Source: Rhodobium orientis (GTDB taxonomy: Bacteria; Pseudomonadota; Alphaproteobacteria; Rhizobiales; Rhodobiaceae). Taken from it: a DNA stretch of 56,399 nt. Where the stretch lies: positions 1 to 56,399 of the forward strand of contig NZ_NPEV01000037.1 of assembly GCF_003258835.1 (NCBI RefSeq). The letters run 5' to 3'. The notes under the pieces are model-generated. The model did not search any database. It was given only the letters and a program-made list of their open reading frames with translations, and was not told where the DNA came from. This document shows, in pieces, positions 18,424 through 26,423 of this stretch; positions within the stretch are counted from its first letter, which is position 1; each line of letters starts with the position of its first letter. The position numbers and the translations under genes were made by a program.

Positions 18424-19713
18424 ATGAAATTGACAAGGATCGCGCTTGCGACAGCGCTCGCAGTGGGGCTCGCCACGCCGGCCATGGCCGAACTGGTGTT
18501 CCCCTCGCTCAGCTACCGCACGGGCCCCTACGCGCCGAACGGCATTCCGTTCGCCGACGGCTATTCCGACTATTTCACGCTCATCAACGAGCGCGACGGC
18601 GGCATCGAGGGCGTCAAGATCGACAACCCGGAATGCGAGACCGGCTACAACACGACCAAGGGCGTGGAGTGCTACGAGTCCACCAAGGGCCTCGGCAGCC
18701 TCGTCTACCAGCCGCTGTCGACCGGCATCACCTACCAGCTCATCCCCAAGGCGACGGCCGACAAGGTGCCGATCCACTCCATGGGCTACGGCCGCACCTC
18801 GGCAGCCAACGGCAAGGTGTTCGAATACATCTTCAACTATCCCGGCACCTACTGGGACGCCGCCTCGATCATCGTCAAATACATCATGAGCGAGGAGGGG
18901 GGCGACATCTCGGGCAAGAAGCTCGCGCTCGTCTACCACAACTCCGCTTACGGCAAGGAGCCGATCCGCACGCTTGAAAAGCTCTCCGAAAAGCACGGCT
19001 TTTCGCTCACGCTCCTGCCGGTCGACCATCCGGGCCAGGAGCAGAAGGCGACCTGGCTGCAGGTCCGCCGCGACCGGCCCGACTACGTGATCATGTGGGG
19101 CTGGGGCGTGATGAACCAGGTGGCGATCAAGGAGGCCGCCTCGATCCGCTTCCCGATGGACCATTTCATCGGCGTGTGGTGGTCGGCCTCGGAAAACGAC
19201 GTGCTGCCGGCCGGCGACGGCGCCGACGGCTACAAGGCCATCACCTTCCACGGCGTCGGCGACGACTTCCCGATCTATGCCGACCTGAAGAAGCACGTCT
19301 ACGACACCGGCAAGGCCGCCGGCGACGGCACCAATGCCGGCACCGTGCTCTACAATCGCGGCATGGTGGCTGCGATGTGGGCGGTGGAAGCGGCGCGCAC
19401 GGCGATGACAATCCACGACACCAAGGACATCACGCCGGCGATGATGCGCGACGGCATGGAAGCGCTCAACGTCGACGAGGCGCGGCTCGAGGAGCTCGGC
19501 CTGCCGGGCTTCACGGTGCCGGTCAAGGTGAGCTGCGCCAACCATGGCGGGCCGGGCCTCGGCGCCATCCAGCAATGGGACGCCAAGGCCAAGAAATGGT
19601 CGCTGATCACCGACTACATCCCGGCCGACCGGGAGGTCGTCGATCCGCTGATCGAAGAAGATTCCGCGGCCTACGCCAAGGAAGCCAACATCACCCCGCG
19701 GACCTGCGAATAG
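18424..19713 (+). CDS. ABC transporter substrate-binding protein (Liv/aryl-acid type)
   Basis: A 429-aa periplasmic receptor with a Sec signal peptide (residues 1-22, cleavage after PAMA). It belongs to the type-1 periplasmic binding superfamily of the longer kind: LVYQPLSTGITYQLIPKATA, GKKLALVYHNSAYGKEPIRT, PDYVIMWGWGVMNQVAIKEA, GTVLYNRGMVAAMWAVEAAR. Such 400-plus residue receptors beside CoA ligases often bind aromatic or branched acids rather than leucine itself. SD GGGAGG lies ten bases before the ATG. Two extra Cys pairs (near residues 75-83 and at the C-terminus) may form disulfides. Confidence 0.92.
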   Translation: MKLTRIALATALAVGLATPAMAELVFPSLSYRTGPYAPNGIPFADGYSDYFTLINERDGGIEGVKIDNPECETGYNTTKGVECYESTKGLGSLVYQPLSTGITYQLIPKATADKVPIHSMGYGRTSAANGKVFEYIFNYPGTYWDAASIIVKYIMSEEGGDISGKKLALVYHNSAYGKEPIRTLEKLSEKHGFSLTLLPVDHPGQEQKATWLQVRRDRPDYVIMWGWGVMNQVAIKEAASIRFPMDHFIGVWWSASENDVLPAGDGADGYKAITFHGVGDDFPIYADLKKHVYDTGKAAGDGTNAGTVLYNRGMVAAMWAVEAARTAMTIHDTKDITPAMMRDGMEALNVDEARLEELGLPGFTVPVKVSCANHGGPGLGAIQQWDAKAKKWSLITDYIPADREVVDPLIEEDSAAYAKEANITPRTCE

Positions 19714-19729
19714 CGGCGGGCCTGGCTGC

Positions 19730-19756
19730 GGCACGCCCGGGCCTTTCGGGCGTGCC
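19730..19756 (+). other. hairpin after the binding-protein gene
   Basis: A perfect 10-bp stem GGCACGCCCG/CGGGCGTGCC with a 7-base loop lies 17 bases past the stop, without a following T-run. It probably protects the 3' end of the receptor message and lowers read-through into livF. Confidence 0.6.
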
Positions 19757-19786
19757 GTCACCGATGACGAGAAAGGAAATGGCCGC

Positions 19787-20626
19787 GTGAGCATGGCATC
19801 TTCGGCACGGACCGCGCCGGTCGCCGATCCGGTCCTTGTCGTCAACAACATCGAGGTGATCTACAACCACGTCATCCTCGTGCTGAAGGGCGTGTCGCTG
19901 AAGGTCGCGGAGGGCGGCATCGTCGCGCTCCTGGGCGCCAACGGTGCCGGCAAGACGACGACGCTGAAGGCGATCTCCAATCTGCTTCGGGCCGAGCGCG
20001 GCGAGGTCACCAAGGGCAGCATCGTCTTTCGCGGCAATGAGGTGCAGAACCTGTCGCCGAACGACCTCGTCAAGCGCGGCTGCATCCAGGTGATGGAGGG
20101 GCGGCACTGTTTCGGCCACCTGTCGGTGGAGGAGAACTTGCTCACCGGTGCCTATACCCGCCGCGACGGCAGCGCCGCGGTCCGGCGCGACCTCGAACTG
20201 GTCTACGACTATTTTCCAAGGCTTCGCGAACGGCGGCGCAGCCAGGCCGGCTACACCTCCGGCGGCGAGCAGCAGATGACGGCGATCGGCCGGGCGCTGA
20301 TGTCGCGGCCGACCATGATCCTGCTCGACGAGCCGTCCATGGGGCTGGCGCCGCAGCTTGTGGAGGAGATCTTCGAGATCGTCCAGCAGCTTAACAGCCG
20401 CGAGGGCGTTTCCTTCCTGCTGGCCGAGCAGAACACCAATATAGCGCTGAAATACGCCACCTACGGGTATATTCTGGAATCGGGGCGCATCGTCCTCGAC
20501 GGCGAGGCCCATGCGCTGCGCGAGAACGAGGACGTCAAGGAATTCTATCTGGGCGTCGGCGGTGAGGGGCGGAAATCGTTCCGCAACGTCAAGCACTACA
20601 AGCGCCGCAAGCGCTGGCTGGCTTAG
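19787..20626 (+). CDS. livF: ABC transporter ATPase (LivF type)
   Basis: A 279-aa second ATPase of the Liv-type importer. Walker A is GANGAGKTTTLK, the signature is YTSGGEQQMTAIGRAL, Walker B is MILLDEPSMGLAP and the switch is FLLAEQNTN. It carries a basic C-terminal extension (KSFRNVKHYKRRKRWLA) beyond normal LivF. GTG at 19787 is preferred because GAAAGGA is at good spacing; the ATG two codons later is too far from it. Confidence 0.92.
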   Translation: MSMASSARTAPVADPVLVVNNIEVIYNHVILVLKGVSLKVAEGGIVALLGANGAGKTTTLKAISNLLRAERGEVTKGSIVFRGNEVQNLSPNDLVKRGCIQVMEGRHCFGHLSVEENLLTGAYTRRDGSAAVRRDLELVYDYFPRLRERRRSQAGYTSGGEQQMTAIGRALMSRPTMILLDEPSMGLAPQLVEEIFEIVQQLNSREGVSFLLAEQNTNIALKYATYGYILESGRIVLDGEAHALRENEDVKEFYLGVGGEGRKSFRNVKHYKRRKRWLA

Positions 20627-20763
20627 CGTCGGCGCCACCGGGGGAGGGCGCTTGAACCGGACCGCGTCGGCGGTCGATCACATTTTTCAGCATCGGATTT
20701 TGCCGAAACCCTTTTGCCCATTTCGGTCCGGTGCCCTGGCCCGCAACACCAAAAGAGGGCGGC

Positions 20764-21999
20764 ATGACCGAGTATTTCGACGACACCGAGACCCTTGATC
20801 CCCACGAACGGGAGCGGCGGCTGTTCGCCCATCTGGTCGGACACCTGCAGATGGCGGTGGCCAAGGCGCCGGGGTGGGAGCGGCGGCTGAACGGGTTCGA
20901 CCTTGCCGCCATCGACAGCCGGGCAAAGCTTGCAAGGCTGCCGGTGCTGCGCAAGTCCGACCTGATGGAGGCACAGAAGGCGCGGCCGCCCTTCGGCGAG
21001 TTCGTTGCCGGCGCGCCCGGCAGCTTTTCGCGTGTGTTCATGTCGCCGGGACCGATCTGGGAGCCGCAGGGGGGCGGGTCGGATCCCTGGCACGGGGCGC
21101 GGGCGCTGTTTGCCGCCGGGTTTCGCCAGGGCGACGTCATCCACAATGCCTTCGCCTACCACCTGACGCCGGGCGGCTTCATCCTCGATCGCGGGGCGCA
21201 GGCGCTGGGCTGCACGGTGTTTCCGGCCGGCGTCGGCAATACGGAGGCGCAGGTGCAGGCGATCGCCACCCTGAAGCCCGTCGGCTATACCGGCACGCCG
21301 GATTATCTGAAGGTGCTCCTCGACAAAGCGGCCGAACTCGGGCGGCCGGTTCGCTCGATCAAGCGTGCGCTCGTCTCCGGCGGGGCGCTGTTCCCGGACC
21401 TGCGCCAGGAATACGCGGACCGCGGCGTCGACGTCGCCCAGTGTTACGCGACCGCCGATCTCGGCGTCATCGCCTATGAAAGCGCCGCCCGCGAGGGGCT
21501 GATCGTCAACGAGGACATGATCGTGGAGATCGTGCGGCCGGGAACGGGTGAGCCGGTCACCGACGGCGAAGTCGGCGAGGTGGTGGTGACGAATTTCAGC
21601 CCGGTCTATCCGCTGATCCGCTTCGGTACCGGCGATCTCTCCGCGGTGCTGCCGGGGACGAGCCCGTGCGGGCGCACCAATATGCGGATTGCGGGCTGGA
21701 TGGGCCGGGCCGACCAGCGCACCAAGGTCAAGGGCATGTTCGTCGATCCGGCGCAGATCGACCGGGTGGTGAAGCGGCATCCAGAAATCGACCGGGCGCG
21801 GCTGGAGATCGGCCGCGCCAACGACCAGGATGTCATGACGCTGAAGGTCGAAAGCGATACGCCAGATGCCGGATTAAAGGCGGCGATCGGGGAAACCCTG
21901 CGCGATGTGACCAAGCTCGGCGGGGCCGTCGAGATGGTCGCGCCGGGCACGCTGCCGAACGACGGCAAGATCATCGCCGATGAAAGAGTTTATGAATAA
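20764..21999 (+). CDS. phenylacetate-CoA ligase-like enzyme (PaaK family)
   Basis: A 411-aa adenylate-forming enzyme of the PaaK type. It has the PaaK-like N-terminal helical region (LFAHLVGHLQMAVAKAPGWE), VGYTGTPDYLKVLLDKAAEL, ALVSGGALFPDLRQEYADRG and the C-terminal domain after VYPLIRFGTGDLSAVLPG and TKVKGMFVDPAQIDRVVKRH. The canonical Ser/Thr/Gly-rich P-loop SSGTTG is replaced by a stretch around RVFMSPGPIWEPQGGGSDPW, as in many members of this branch. It would produce phenylacetyl-CoA-like thioesters, the same class of product as the upstream oxidoreductase. AGAGGG precedes the ATG. Confidence 0.85.
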   Translation: MTEYFDDTETLDPHERERRLFAHLVGHLQMAVAKAPGWERRLNGFDLAAIDSRAKLARLPVLRKSDLMEAQKARPPFGEFVAGAPGSFSRVFMSPGPIWEPQGGGSDPWHGARALFAAGFRQGDVIHNAFAYHLTPGGFILDRGAQALGCTVFPAGVGNTEAQVQAIATLKPVGYTGTPDYLKVLLDKAAELGRPVRSIKRALVSGGALFPDLRQEYADRGVDVAQCYATADLGVIAYESAAREGLIVNEDMIVEIVRPGTGEPVTDGEVGEVVVTNFSPVYPLIRFGTGDLSAVLPGTSPCGRTNMRIAGWMGRADQRTKVKGMFVDPAQIDRVVKRHPEIDRARLEIGRANDQDVMTLKVESDTPDAGLKAAIGETLRDVTKLGGAVEMVAPGTLPNDGKIIADERVYE

Positions 22000-22070
22000 A
22001 ATCGCGCTAAAGTGATTCAAAATGTAAGCATTTCGAATGTCCTCGGCAGAGCGCCGTGTCAAAAGTACGT

Positions 22071-22110
22071 AGATAGAATTACACCCCTGAAAAAATGGGG
22101 CTTTCTATCT
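22071..22110 (+). other. long imperfect hairpin between the ligase and receiver genes
   Basis: An outer stem AGATAGAA (22071-22078) pairs with TTCTATCT (22103-22110); an inner stem CCCC/GGGG (22084-22087, 22097-22100) encloses an A-rich loop. It lies 71 bp past the ligase stop and 90 bp before the receiver start. It could end the cluster or structure the leader of the receiver gene. Confidence 0.5.
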
Positions 22111-22199
22111 TCAGCTTATATCTCCATTTCTTTAGTCGGTAACAAATCTGGAAAGAGGTGACGGAACGCCCCCGAAAAGGCCGATGAAGGAATGATGCG

Positions 22200-22643
22200 A
22201 TGACCGACGAAGAAGTCTTCGATGCCCTTGTCCTGATGGTCGAGAACGACGAACGGGATGCTGTGGCGATGCGCAAGATGCTGGAAAAGGCGCCGATCCG
22301 CATCAAGGTGGACGTCTGCGAGGACGGCCGCACGGGCCTCGATTATCTGCGCCGCTGCGGCAACAGCTACGGGCGCATGACGCCGGACATGATCCTTTTC
22401 GACATCAGCGGCCGACGGGCCGACGACTACGGCTTCCTGGAGACGGTGTCGCGGGATGCGTCGCTGCGCTCCGGCATGATCTGCGCCCTTTATGACGGCG
22501 AGGATCCGGAGGCGGAACGGCGGGCGATCGCCGCCGGCGCCAGTGCCGTGATCTCGCCGCACAATCTGCGCCGGGCGCAGCAGAGCATTCGCGACCGGCT
22601 GGTCGATTCCTGGTTCCAGAGGACGGAGCAGTTCTTCGTCTGA
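22200..22643 (+). CDS. degenerate response-regulator receiver protein
   Basis: A 147-aa CheY-fold protein with no output domain. The acidic pocket (VENDERD) and a candidate phospho-acceptor Asp68 (MILFDISGRR) are present. The Thr/Ser switch position is Ala (ICALYD) and the conserved Lys near the end is missing (VISPHN instead of a KPF-like motif). It therefore may not switch by phosphorylation in the normal way and could act as a constitutive docking or sink protein. GGAATGATGCG lies just before the ATG. It converges with another receiver protein gene 95 bp downstream. Confidence 0.8.
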   Translation: MTDEEVFDALVLMVENDERDAVAMRKMLEKAPIRIKVDVCEDGRTGLDYLRRCGNSYGRMTPDMILFDISGRRADDYGFLETVSRDASLRSGMICALYDGEDPEAERRAIAAGASAVISPHNLRRAQQSIRDRLVDSWFQRTEQFFV

Positions 22644-22738
22644 GGCGCGTGTCGTCCGGAAAACGCTTTAAGGGAGGCGCCGGCGGATCCGGGTCCGGAT
22701 ACCGGCTGCCGGGTCTTCGGCCCGGGTCCGCACGGACC

Positions 22739-23245
22739 TCACATCATGCCGTCGATGTCGAAGACCGCGGTGGGATCGTCAATCGCCACGGCCGGCAGCC
22801 GCTCGTGCCGTTCGCCGGAAAGGCTCTGGCCGGCGCGACAGGTGGCGCCGGTGGCCAGGATGCGGTCGCGCAGGAGCGCGATGGAGAACGGCTTGACGAC
22901 GACGCCGTTGGCGCCGAGTTCGACGGCCTTCAGCACCAGGGCCTGATTGGCGAAGCTGGTCACCACGATGACGGGAATGGAGCGGAAATAGACGTCGTCC
23001 TTGTCGCGGATGAGGCGCAGGAAATCGGCGCCCGGAAAGGACGGCATGTTCCAGTCGAGAAGCACCAGGTCGCATTCGCGCTGGTCGAGCCGGGTCAGGG
23101 CGTCGAGCCCGTCGGAGGCCTCGTAGACGGTGTCGACGCCGAGCTGGCGCAACATGCTCCGTTCCAGCTTCCGGAAGAAGGAATTGTCGTCGACGACCAG
23201 AACGTGGAGCGCTTCGAAATCGCTGCTTGTGGAAAAGGCGGACAC
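22739..23245 (-). CDS. single-domain response regulator (CheY-like)
   Basis: A receiver domain (about residues 14-130) with all key residues: VVDDNS, phospho-acceptor Asp64 in LVLLDWNMP, VTSFAN switch and VVKPFS lysine. A C-terminal tail of about 40 residues lacks a recognised domain and ends FDIDGMM. The start is uncertain. I prefer GTG at 23245, because GAGGGTG is six bases upstream; a TTG at 23263 would add six residues. It resembles CheY-type proteins placed near motility or stress signalling genes; no kinase is in the window. Confidence 0.85.
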   Translation of the reverse strand: MSAFSTSSDFEALHVLVVDDNSFFRKLERSMLRQLGVDTVYEASDGLDALTRLDQRECDLVLLDWNMPSFPGADFLRLIRDKDDVYFRSIPVIVVTSFANQALVLKAVELGANGVVVKPFSIALLRDRILATGATCRAGQSLSGERHERLPAVAIDDPTAVFDIDGMM

Positions 23246-23370
23246 GGGGATCACCCTCGTCAAAAATACTCAGGCATGTTTGGCACTTGTCTTTATACGA
23301 AGGGTTAACGGGACACATAAAATTCTATGGATGGAATTCATTTTCTGGATCACATCCGCGATCCCTGCGC

Positions 23371-24873
23371 TTACGGTGTATAAATCCTTTTCTCAATCTT
23401 AGGTGATATTTCCCCTTTATCCCGGATATAGGCCATGACGGCGTTCGCCAGCAGCCCGGAATGGCGCGGACCGAGCACCGGTTTGGCCCGTTTCAGCATG
23501 CGGTAGCCGTCGCCGCCGCGGGCCAGGAAGTCGTTGGTCGCCAGCCGATAGGTCCGCTCCGGATCGAGCGGCTCCTCGCCGACGACGACGTCGGAGATCC
23601 GCGATCCCTGCGGTTTTGCAGGGTCGAAGGCGACGCGGAGACCGGAGACCTGGGGAAACCGGCCGGAGCCTTCTTCGATGCGCGCAACGCCATGTTCGAG
23701 CGCTGCCTTGACCGTCTTGCCGGTGACTTCCAGGAGCACGGTGTGGTTGCCGAAGGGCAGTTCGGAAAGGATGTCGCGGCGGGTGAGGGGCGTTCCCGCC
23801 TGATAGACCCGGTCGCCGCGGATGCCGCCGCCATTGGTGATGGCGATGTCCGCCGCGACGGCCTCACGCATGGCATCGGCGATGAGGTTGCCGATCGCGG
23901 CCTCGCCGCCGCGCACGGCCGCGCGCCGGCTGTCGAGGTCGCTGGCCGTGGTGCCGATGGCGACGTCCAGTTCCTCCGACAGCCGCTTTTCGTATTCGGC
24001 GATGCGGGCCGCGACAGCCGCATCGGGAGCAACACCTGCGGTATCGACGATGCGGAAGTTGGGGCGCCAGTCGATGCGCCGGCGGCCGCCACGCTGGGAC
24101 ACGGTCACATCCAGATCGACGGCGGTGACGAAGCGGGCATTGTGGCGGGACTCGGCGATTGCCGTCCTGCCGTCATATTGCAGATAGAGGTCGTGGTCGT
24201 CGCCGGACAGGATCAGGTCGAAGGCGCCGGAACGGTAAAGGGCGAGGTCCTCGCCGCGGGAAAGGTGGCCGACGACGACGAAGATGTCCGCGCCTTTCTC
24301 CTTCAGCCTGCGGCGCTCGGCAAAGGCCGTCTTCACTGCGTCCTCGATCACGAGGTCGCCCGGGCTCGACTTTTCCCGCGCATCGGCGGACGTGACGCCG
24401 AGGATGCCGATCTTCACGCCGTCGACCTCCATCAGCCGGCTGTCGCCGACGCCCGGGACCTGAGTGCCGTCCGCAAGGCGCAGATTGGCGGCGTATTTCG
24501 GGAACTTCATCTCCGCAAGGCGCGTTAGGAACACGTCTTTTCCGAAATCGAACTCGTGGTTCCCCGGCACGAAAACATCCGGTGGCGTCATGTTGAGGAG
24601 GTCGACGATATGGGCGCCCTTGTCGAGGCCCGACAGCAGCGACGGCGACAGGCTGTCGCCGGCATGGACGAAGACGACGTTCTTGCGGGCCGCGCGCTCG
24701 GCCTTCACAACCGTGGCGAGACGGGCAAAGCCGCCCCGCTCCCCGGCATGCTCGATGGTGTCGATGTCGTTGACCAGCACGAAGGTGATCTCCGCGGCAT
24801 CGGCGGCGACGCTGGCGACAAGAAAAAGGGCCACGGCAACGGACGCCGCGAGCGCATCGATCGACTTTCCCAT
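23371..24873 (-). CDS. periplasmic 5'-nucleotidase / 2',3'-cyclic phosphodiesterase family protein
   Basis: A 500-aa exported phosphoesterase with a signal peptide (residues 1-27, ending AADAA). The N-terminal metallophosphatase domain shows AGDSLSP, VPGNHEFDFG, VVGHLSRGED and SGDDHDLYLQ; the C-terminal nucleotidase domain shows AAIGNLIADAMRE, ITNGGGIRGD and ELPFGNHTVLLEVTGKTV. The first metal motif is VNDIDTIE, without the usual DxH histidine. AGGGGG is six bases before the ATG at 24873. It likely scavenges phosphate or nucleosides. Confidence 0.9.
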   Translation of the reverse strand: MGKSIDALAASVAVALFLVASVAADAAEITFVLVNDIDTIEHAGERGGFARLATVVKAERAARKNVVFVHAGDSLSPSLLSGLDKGAHIVDLLNMTPPDVFVPGNHEFDFGKDVFLTRLAEMKFPKYAANLRLADGTQVPGVGDSRLMEVDGVKIGILGVTSADAREKSSPGDLVIEDAVKTAFAERRRLKEKGADIFVVVGHLSRGEDLALYRSGAFDLILSGDDHDLYLQYDGRTAIAESRHNARFVTAVDLDVTVSQRGGRRRIDWRPNFRIVDTAGVAPDAAVAARIAEYEKRLSEELDVAIGTTASDLDSRRAAVRGGEAAIGNLIADAMREAVAADIAITNGGGIRGDRVYQAGTPLTRRDILSELPFGNHTVLLEVTGKTVKAALEHGVARIEEGSGRFPQVSGLRVAFDPAKPQGSRISDVVVGEEPLDPERTYRLATNDFLARGGDGYRMLKRAKPVLGPRHSGLLANAVMAYIRDKGEISPKIEKRIYTP

Positions 24874-24991
24874 GACAACCCCCTGCAACCGGAACGTTTG
24901 GCGACGATAGCACAGTTCTCGGTTTGTTCCAGAAGAATCTTAACGCCGTCCGATTGCAATGTGACGACGGCAGGCACGTCTGCCAAGGTAG

Positions 24992-25029
24992 TTGCAAATC
25001 ATTCTTAGAAACGTTATAGAATTCTTATT
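24992..25029 (+). promoter_or_regulatory. promoter with overlapping inverted repeats for the metal exporter
   Basis: TTGCAA (24992-24997), a 17-base spacer and TATAGA (25015-25020) form a good sigma-70-like promoter 35 bp ahead of the exporter ATG. Two inverted repeats overlap it: TTCTTAGAA (25002-25010) and AGAATTCT (25018-25025). They resemble the AT-rich palindromes bound by Fur-superfamily regulators (Mur, Irr) in Rhizobiales. The regulator is inference. Confidence 0.55.
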
Positions 25030-25054
25030 GCCGCCGAGCTAGAGATCCGCACCG

Positions 25055-26254
25055 ATGACCGAATTCACGCTTTCCACCGGACGCCTGATCGCCCACAGGG
25101 TGGACTGGCGCGTCAATCCGCACTGGTGGCGGATCATACTGCTCGCCGCCGTGGCGCTGCTCCTGATCTCCGATGCCACGAAGGACCTGACCGCCTCGGC
25201 GCTCGCCGATGCCTATCTGCAGGTGACGGTATTCGTCGCCGGCACGCTGTTTCTGGTCAACTTCGTGGAAGCCTGGCTGCGGATGGATGTCGGCGTCATG
25301 CTGGCGCGCAGCGCCCGCTGGCAGCCGCTGATCGCCTCGCTGCTCGGGGCCATGCCCGGCTGCGGCGGCGCCATCATCGTGGTGACGCAATACACGCGCG
25401 GCTACACCACCTTCGGCAGCGTCGTCGCGGTGCTGGTGGCGACCATGGGCGACGCCGCGTTCCTGTTGATCGCGCGCGATCCGGCAACGGCGCTCATGGT
25501 CATCGCCGTCAGCCTCGTCGTCGGCACGATCTCCGGCGCCATCGTCGATGCGGTCCACGGCGCGGATTTCCTGCACGAGGAGGCGGCGCGCGGCGATCCC
25601 GATTTCGGCCGGGCGATGCCCGCCGAGCCGACCCAGGAGGTCTATGCGCGCATCTCCAGCGCGGCCTGGCTCGCCCTGCTGCTGCCGGGCCTCGTGCTCG
25701 GCGTCTTCGGCGCCCTGCAGATCGATGCGGACGCGCTGATGAGGCCGCTTTCCGGCGCCGGCCTGACGGAAAAGATCGGCGTCGTCGGCGCGCTCCTCTG
25801 CCTTGCCATGTGGGCCTTCTCGATCCATGGCAACAGCCACACCATCGTGCGCAAGGGCGAGGGGCTGCGCGGCTCGACCGTGCAGCGCACGATCGCCGAC
25901 ACCAATTTCGTCACCGGCTGGGTGGTGATGGCGTTCCTCGCCTTCGAACTCACCGTCTTCCTCTTCGGCATCGACCTGAAGGGCTGGTTCGGCGAATGGG
26001 CGATCGTCGCCCCGCTCGCCGGGCTCGCCGTCGGCATGATCCCGGGCTGCGGCCCGCAGATCATCGTCACCACGCTGTATCTGGCCGGCGCCATCCCGCT
26101 GTCGGCGCAGCTCACCAACGCCATCGCCAATGACGGCGATGCACTGTTCCCGGCGATCGCGCTGGCGCCGCGGGCGGCGTTCCTCGCCTCGGTCTACAGC
26201 GCCGTCCCGGCGGTGCTGGTCGGCTACGGCTACTTCTTCCTGTTCGAGTTCTGA
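25055..26254 (+). CDS. putative manganese/heavy-metal exporter (10-TM family, ArsP_2-like)
   Basis: A 399-aa membrane protein with about ten helices and two repeated cysteine-containing motifs, GAMPGCGGAIIVVTQYTRGY and GMIPGCGPQIIVTTLYLAG, one in each half. This pseudo-repeat is the signature of the family annotated as a putative manganese transporter or 10TM heavy-metal exporter. A loop around residues 175-200 carries His/Asp/Glu (DAVHGADFLHEEAARGD). The biochemistry of the family is thinly established, so the metal is not certain. The promoter is directly upstream and the terminator directly downstream, so it is monocistronic. Confidence 0.8.
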   Translation: MTEFTLSTGRLIAHRVDWRVNPHWWRIILLAAVALLLISDATKDLTASALADAYLQVTVFVAGTLFLVNFVEAWLRMDVGVMLARSARWQPLIASLLGAMPGCGGAIIVVTQYTRGYTTFGSVVAVLVATMGDAAFLLIARDPATALMVIAVSLVVGTISGAIVDAVHGADFLHEEAARGDPDFGRAMPAEPTQEVYARISSAAWLALLLPGLVLGVFGALQIDADALMRPLSGAGLTEKIGVVGALLCLAMWAFSIHGNSHTIVRKGEGLRGSTVQRTIADTNFVTGWVVMAFLAFELTVFLFGIDLKGWFGEWAIVAPLAGLAVGMIPGCGPQIIVTTLYLAGAIPLSAQLTNAIANDGDALFPAIALAPRAAFLASVYSAVPAVLVGYGYFFLFEF

Positions 26255-26299
26255 TTGCTCCCGGCTGCGGAAAAGCGCCGGGGACAGCCTCGAAAAACG

Positions 26300-26329
26300 G
26301 CCCGTTCCGGCCTCCGGTGCGGGCTTTTT
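26300..26329 (+). terminator. terminator of the metal exporter gene
   Basis: GCCCG (26300-26304) pairs with CGGGC (26320-26324), with an additional CCGG/CCGG pairing in the loop, followed by TTTTT. An A-run precedes the stem. Confidence 0.75.
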
Positions 26330-26423
26330 GTGGGTTTTGTCACGTCGTTCCCTTGACGTGGTGGACTCCTGCGCCTGACGTCATATGTTCCGGTCGTTGG
26401 AATTCGGAAACGGAGCGAAGATT

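Noticed and set aside
24874..25054. A yybP-ykoY manganese riboswitch ahead of the metal exporter
   Set aside because: The predicted leader from the promoter to the ATG is about 28 nt, far too short for this riboswitch.
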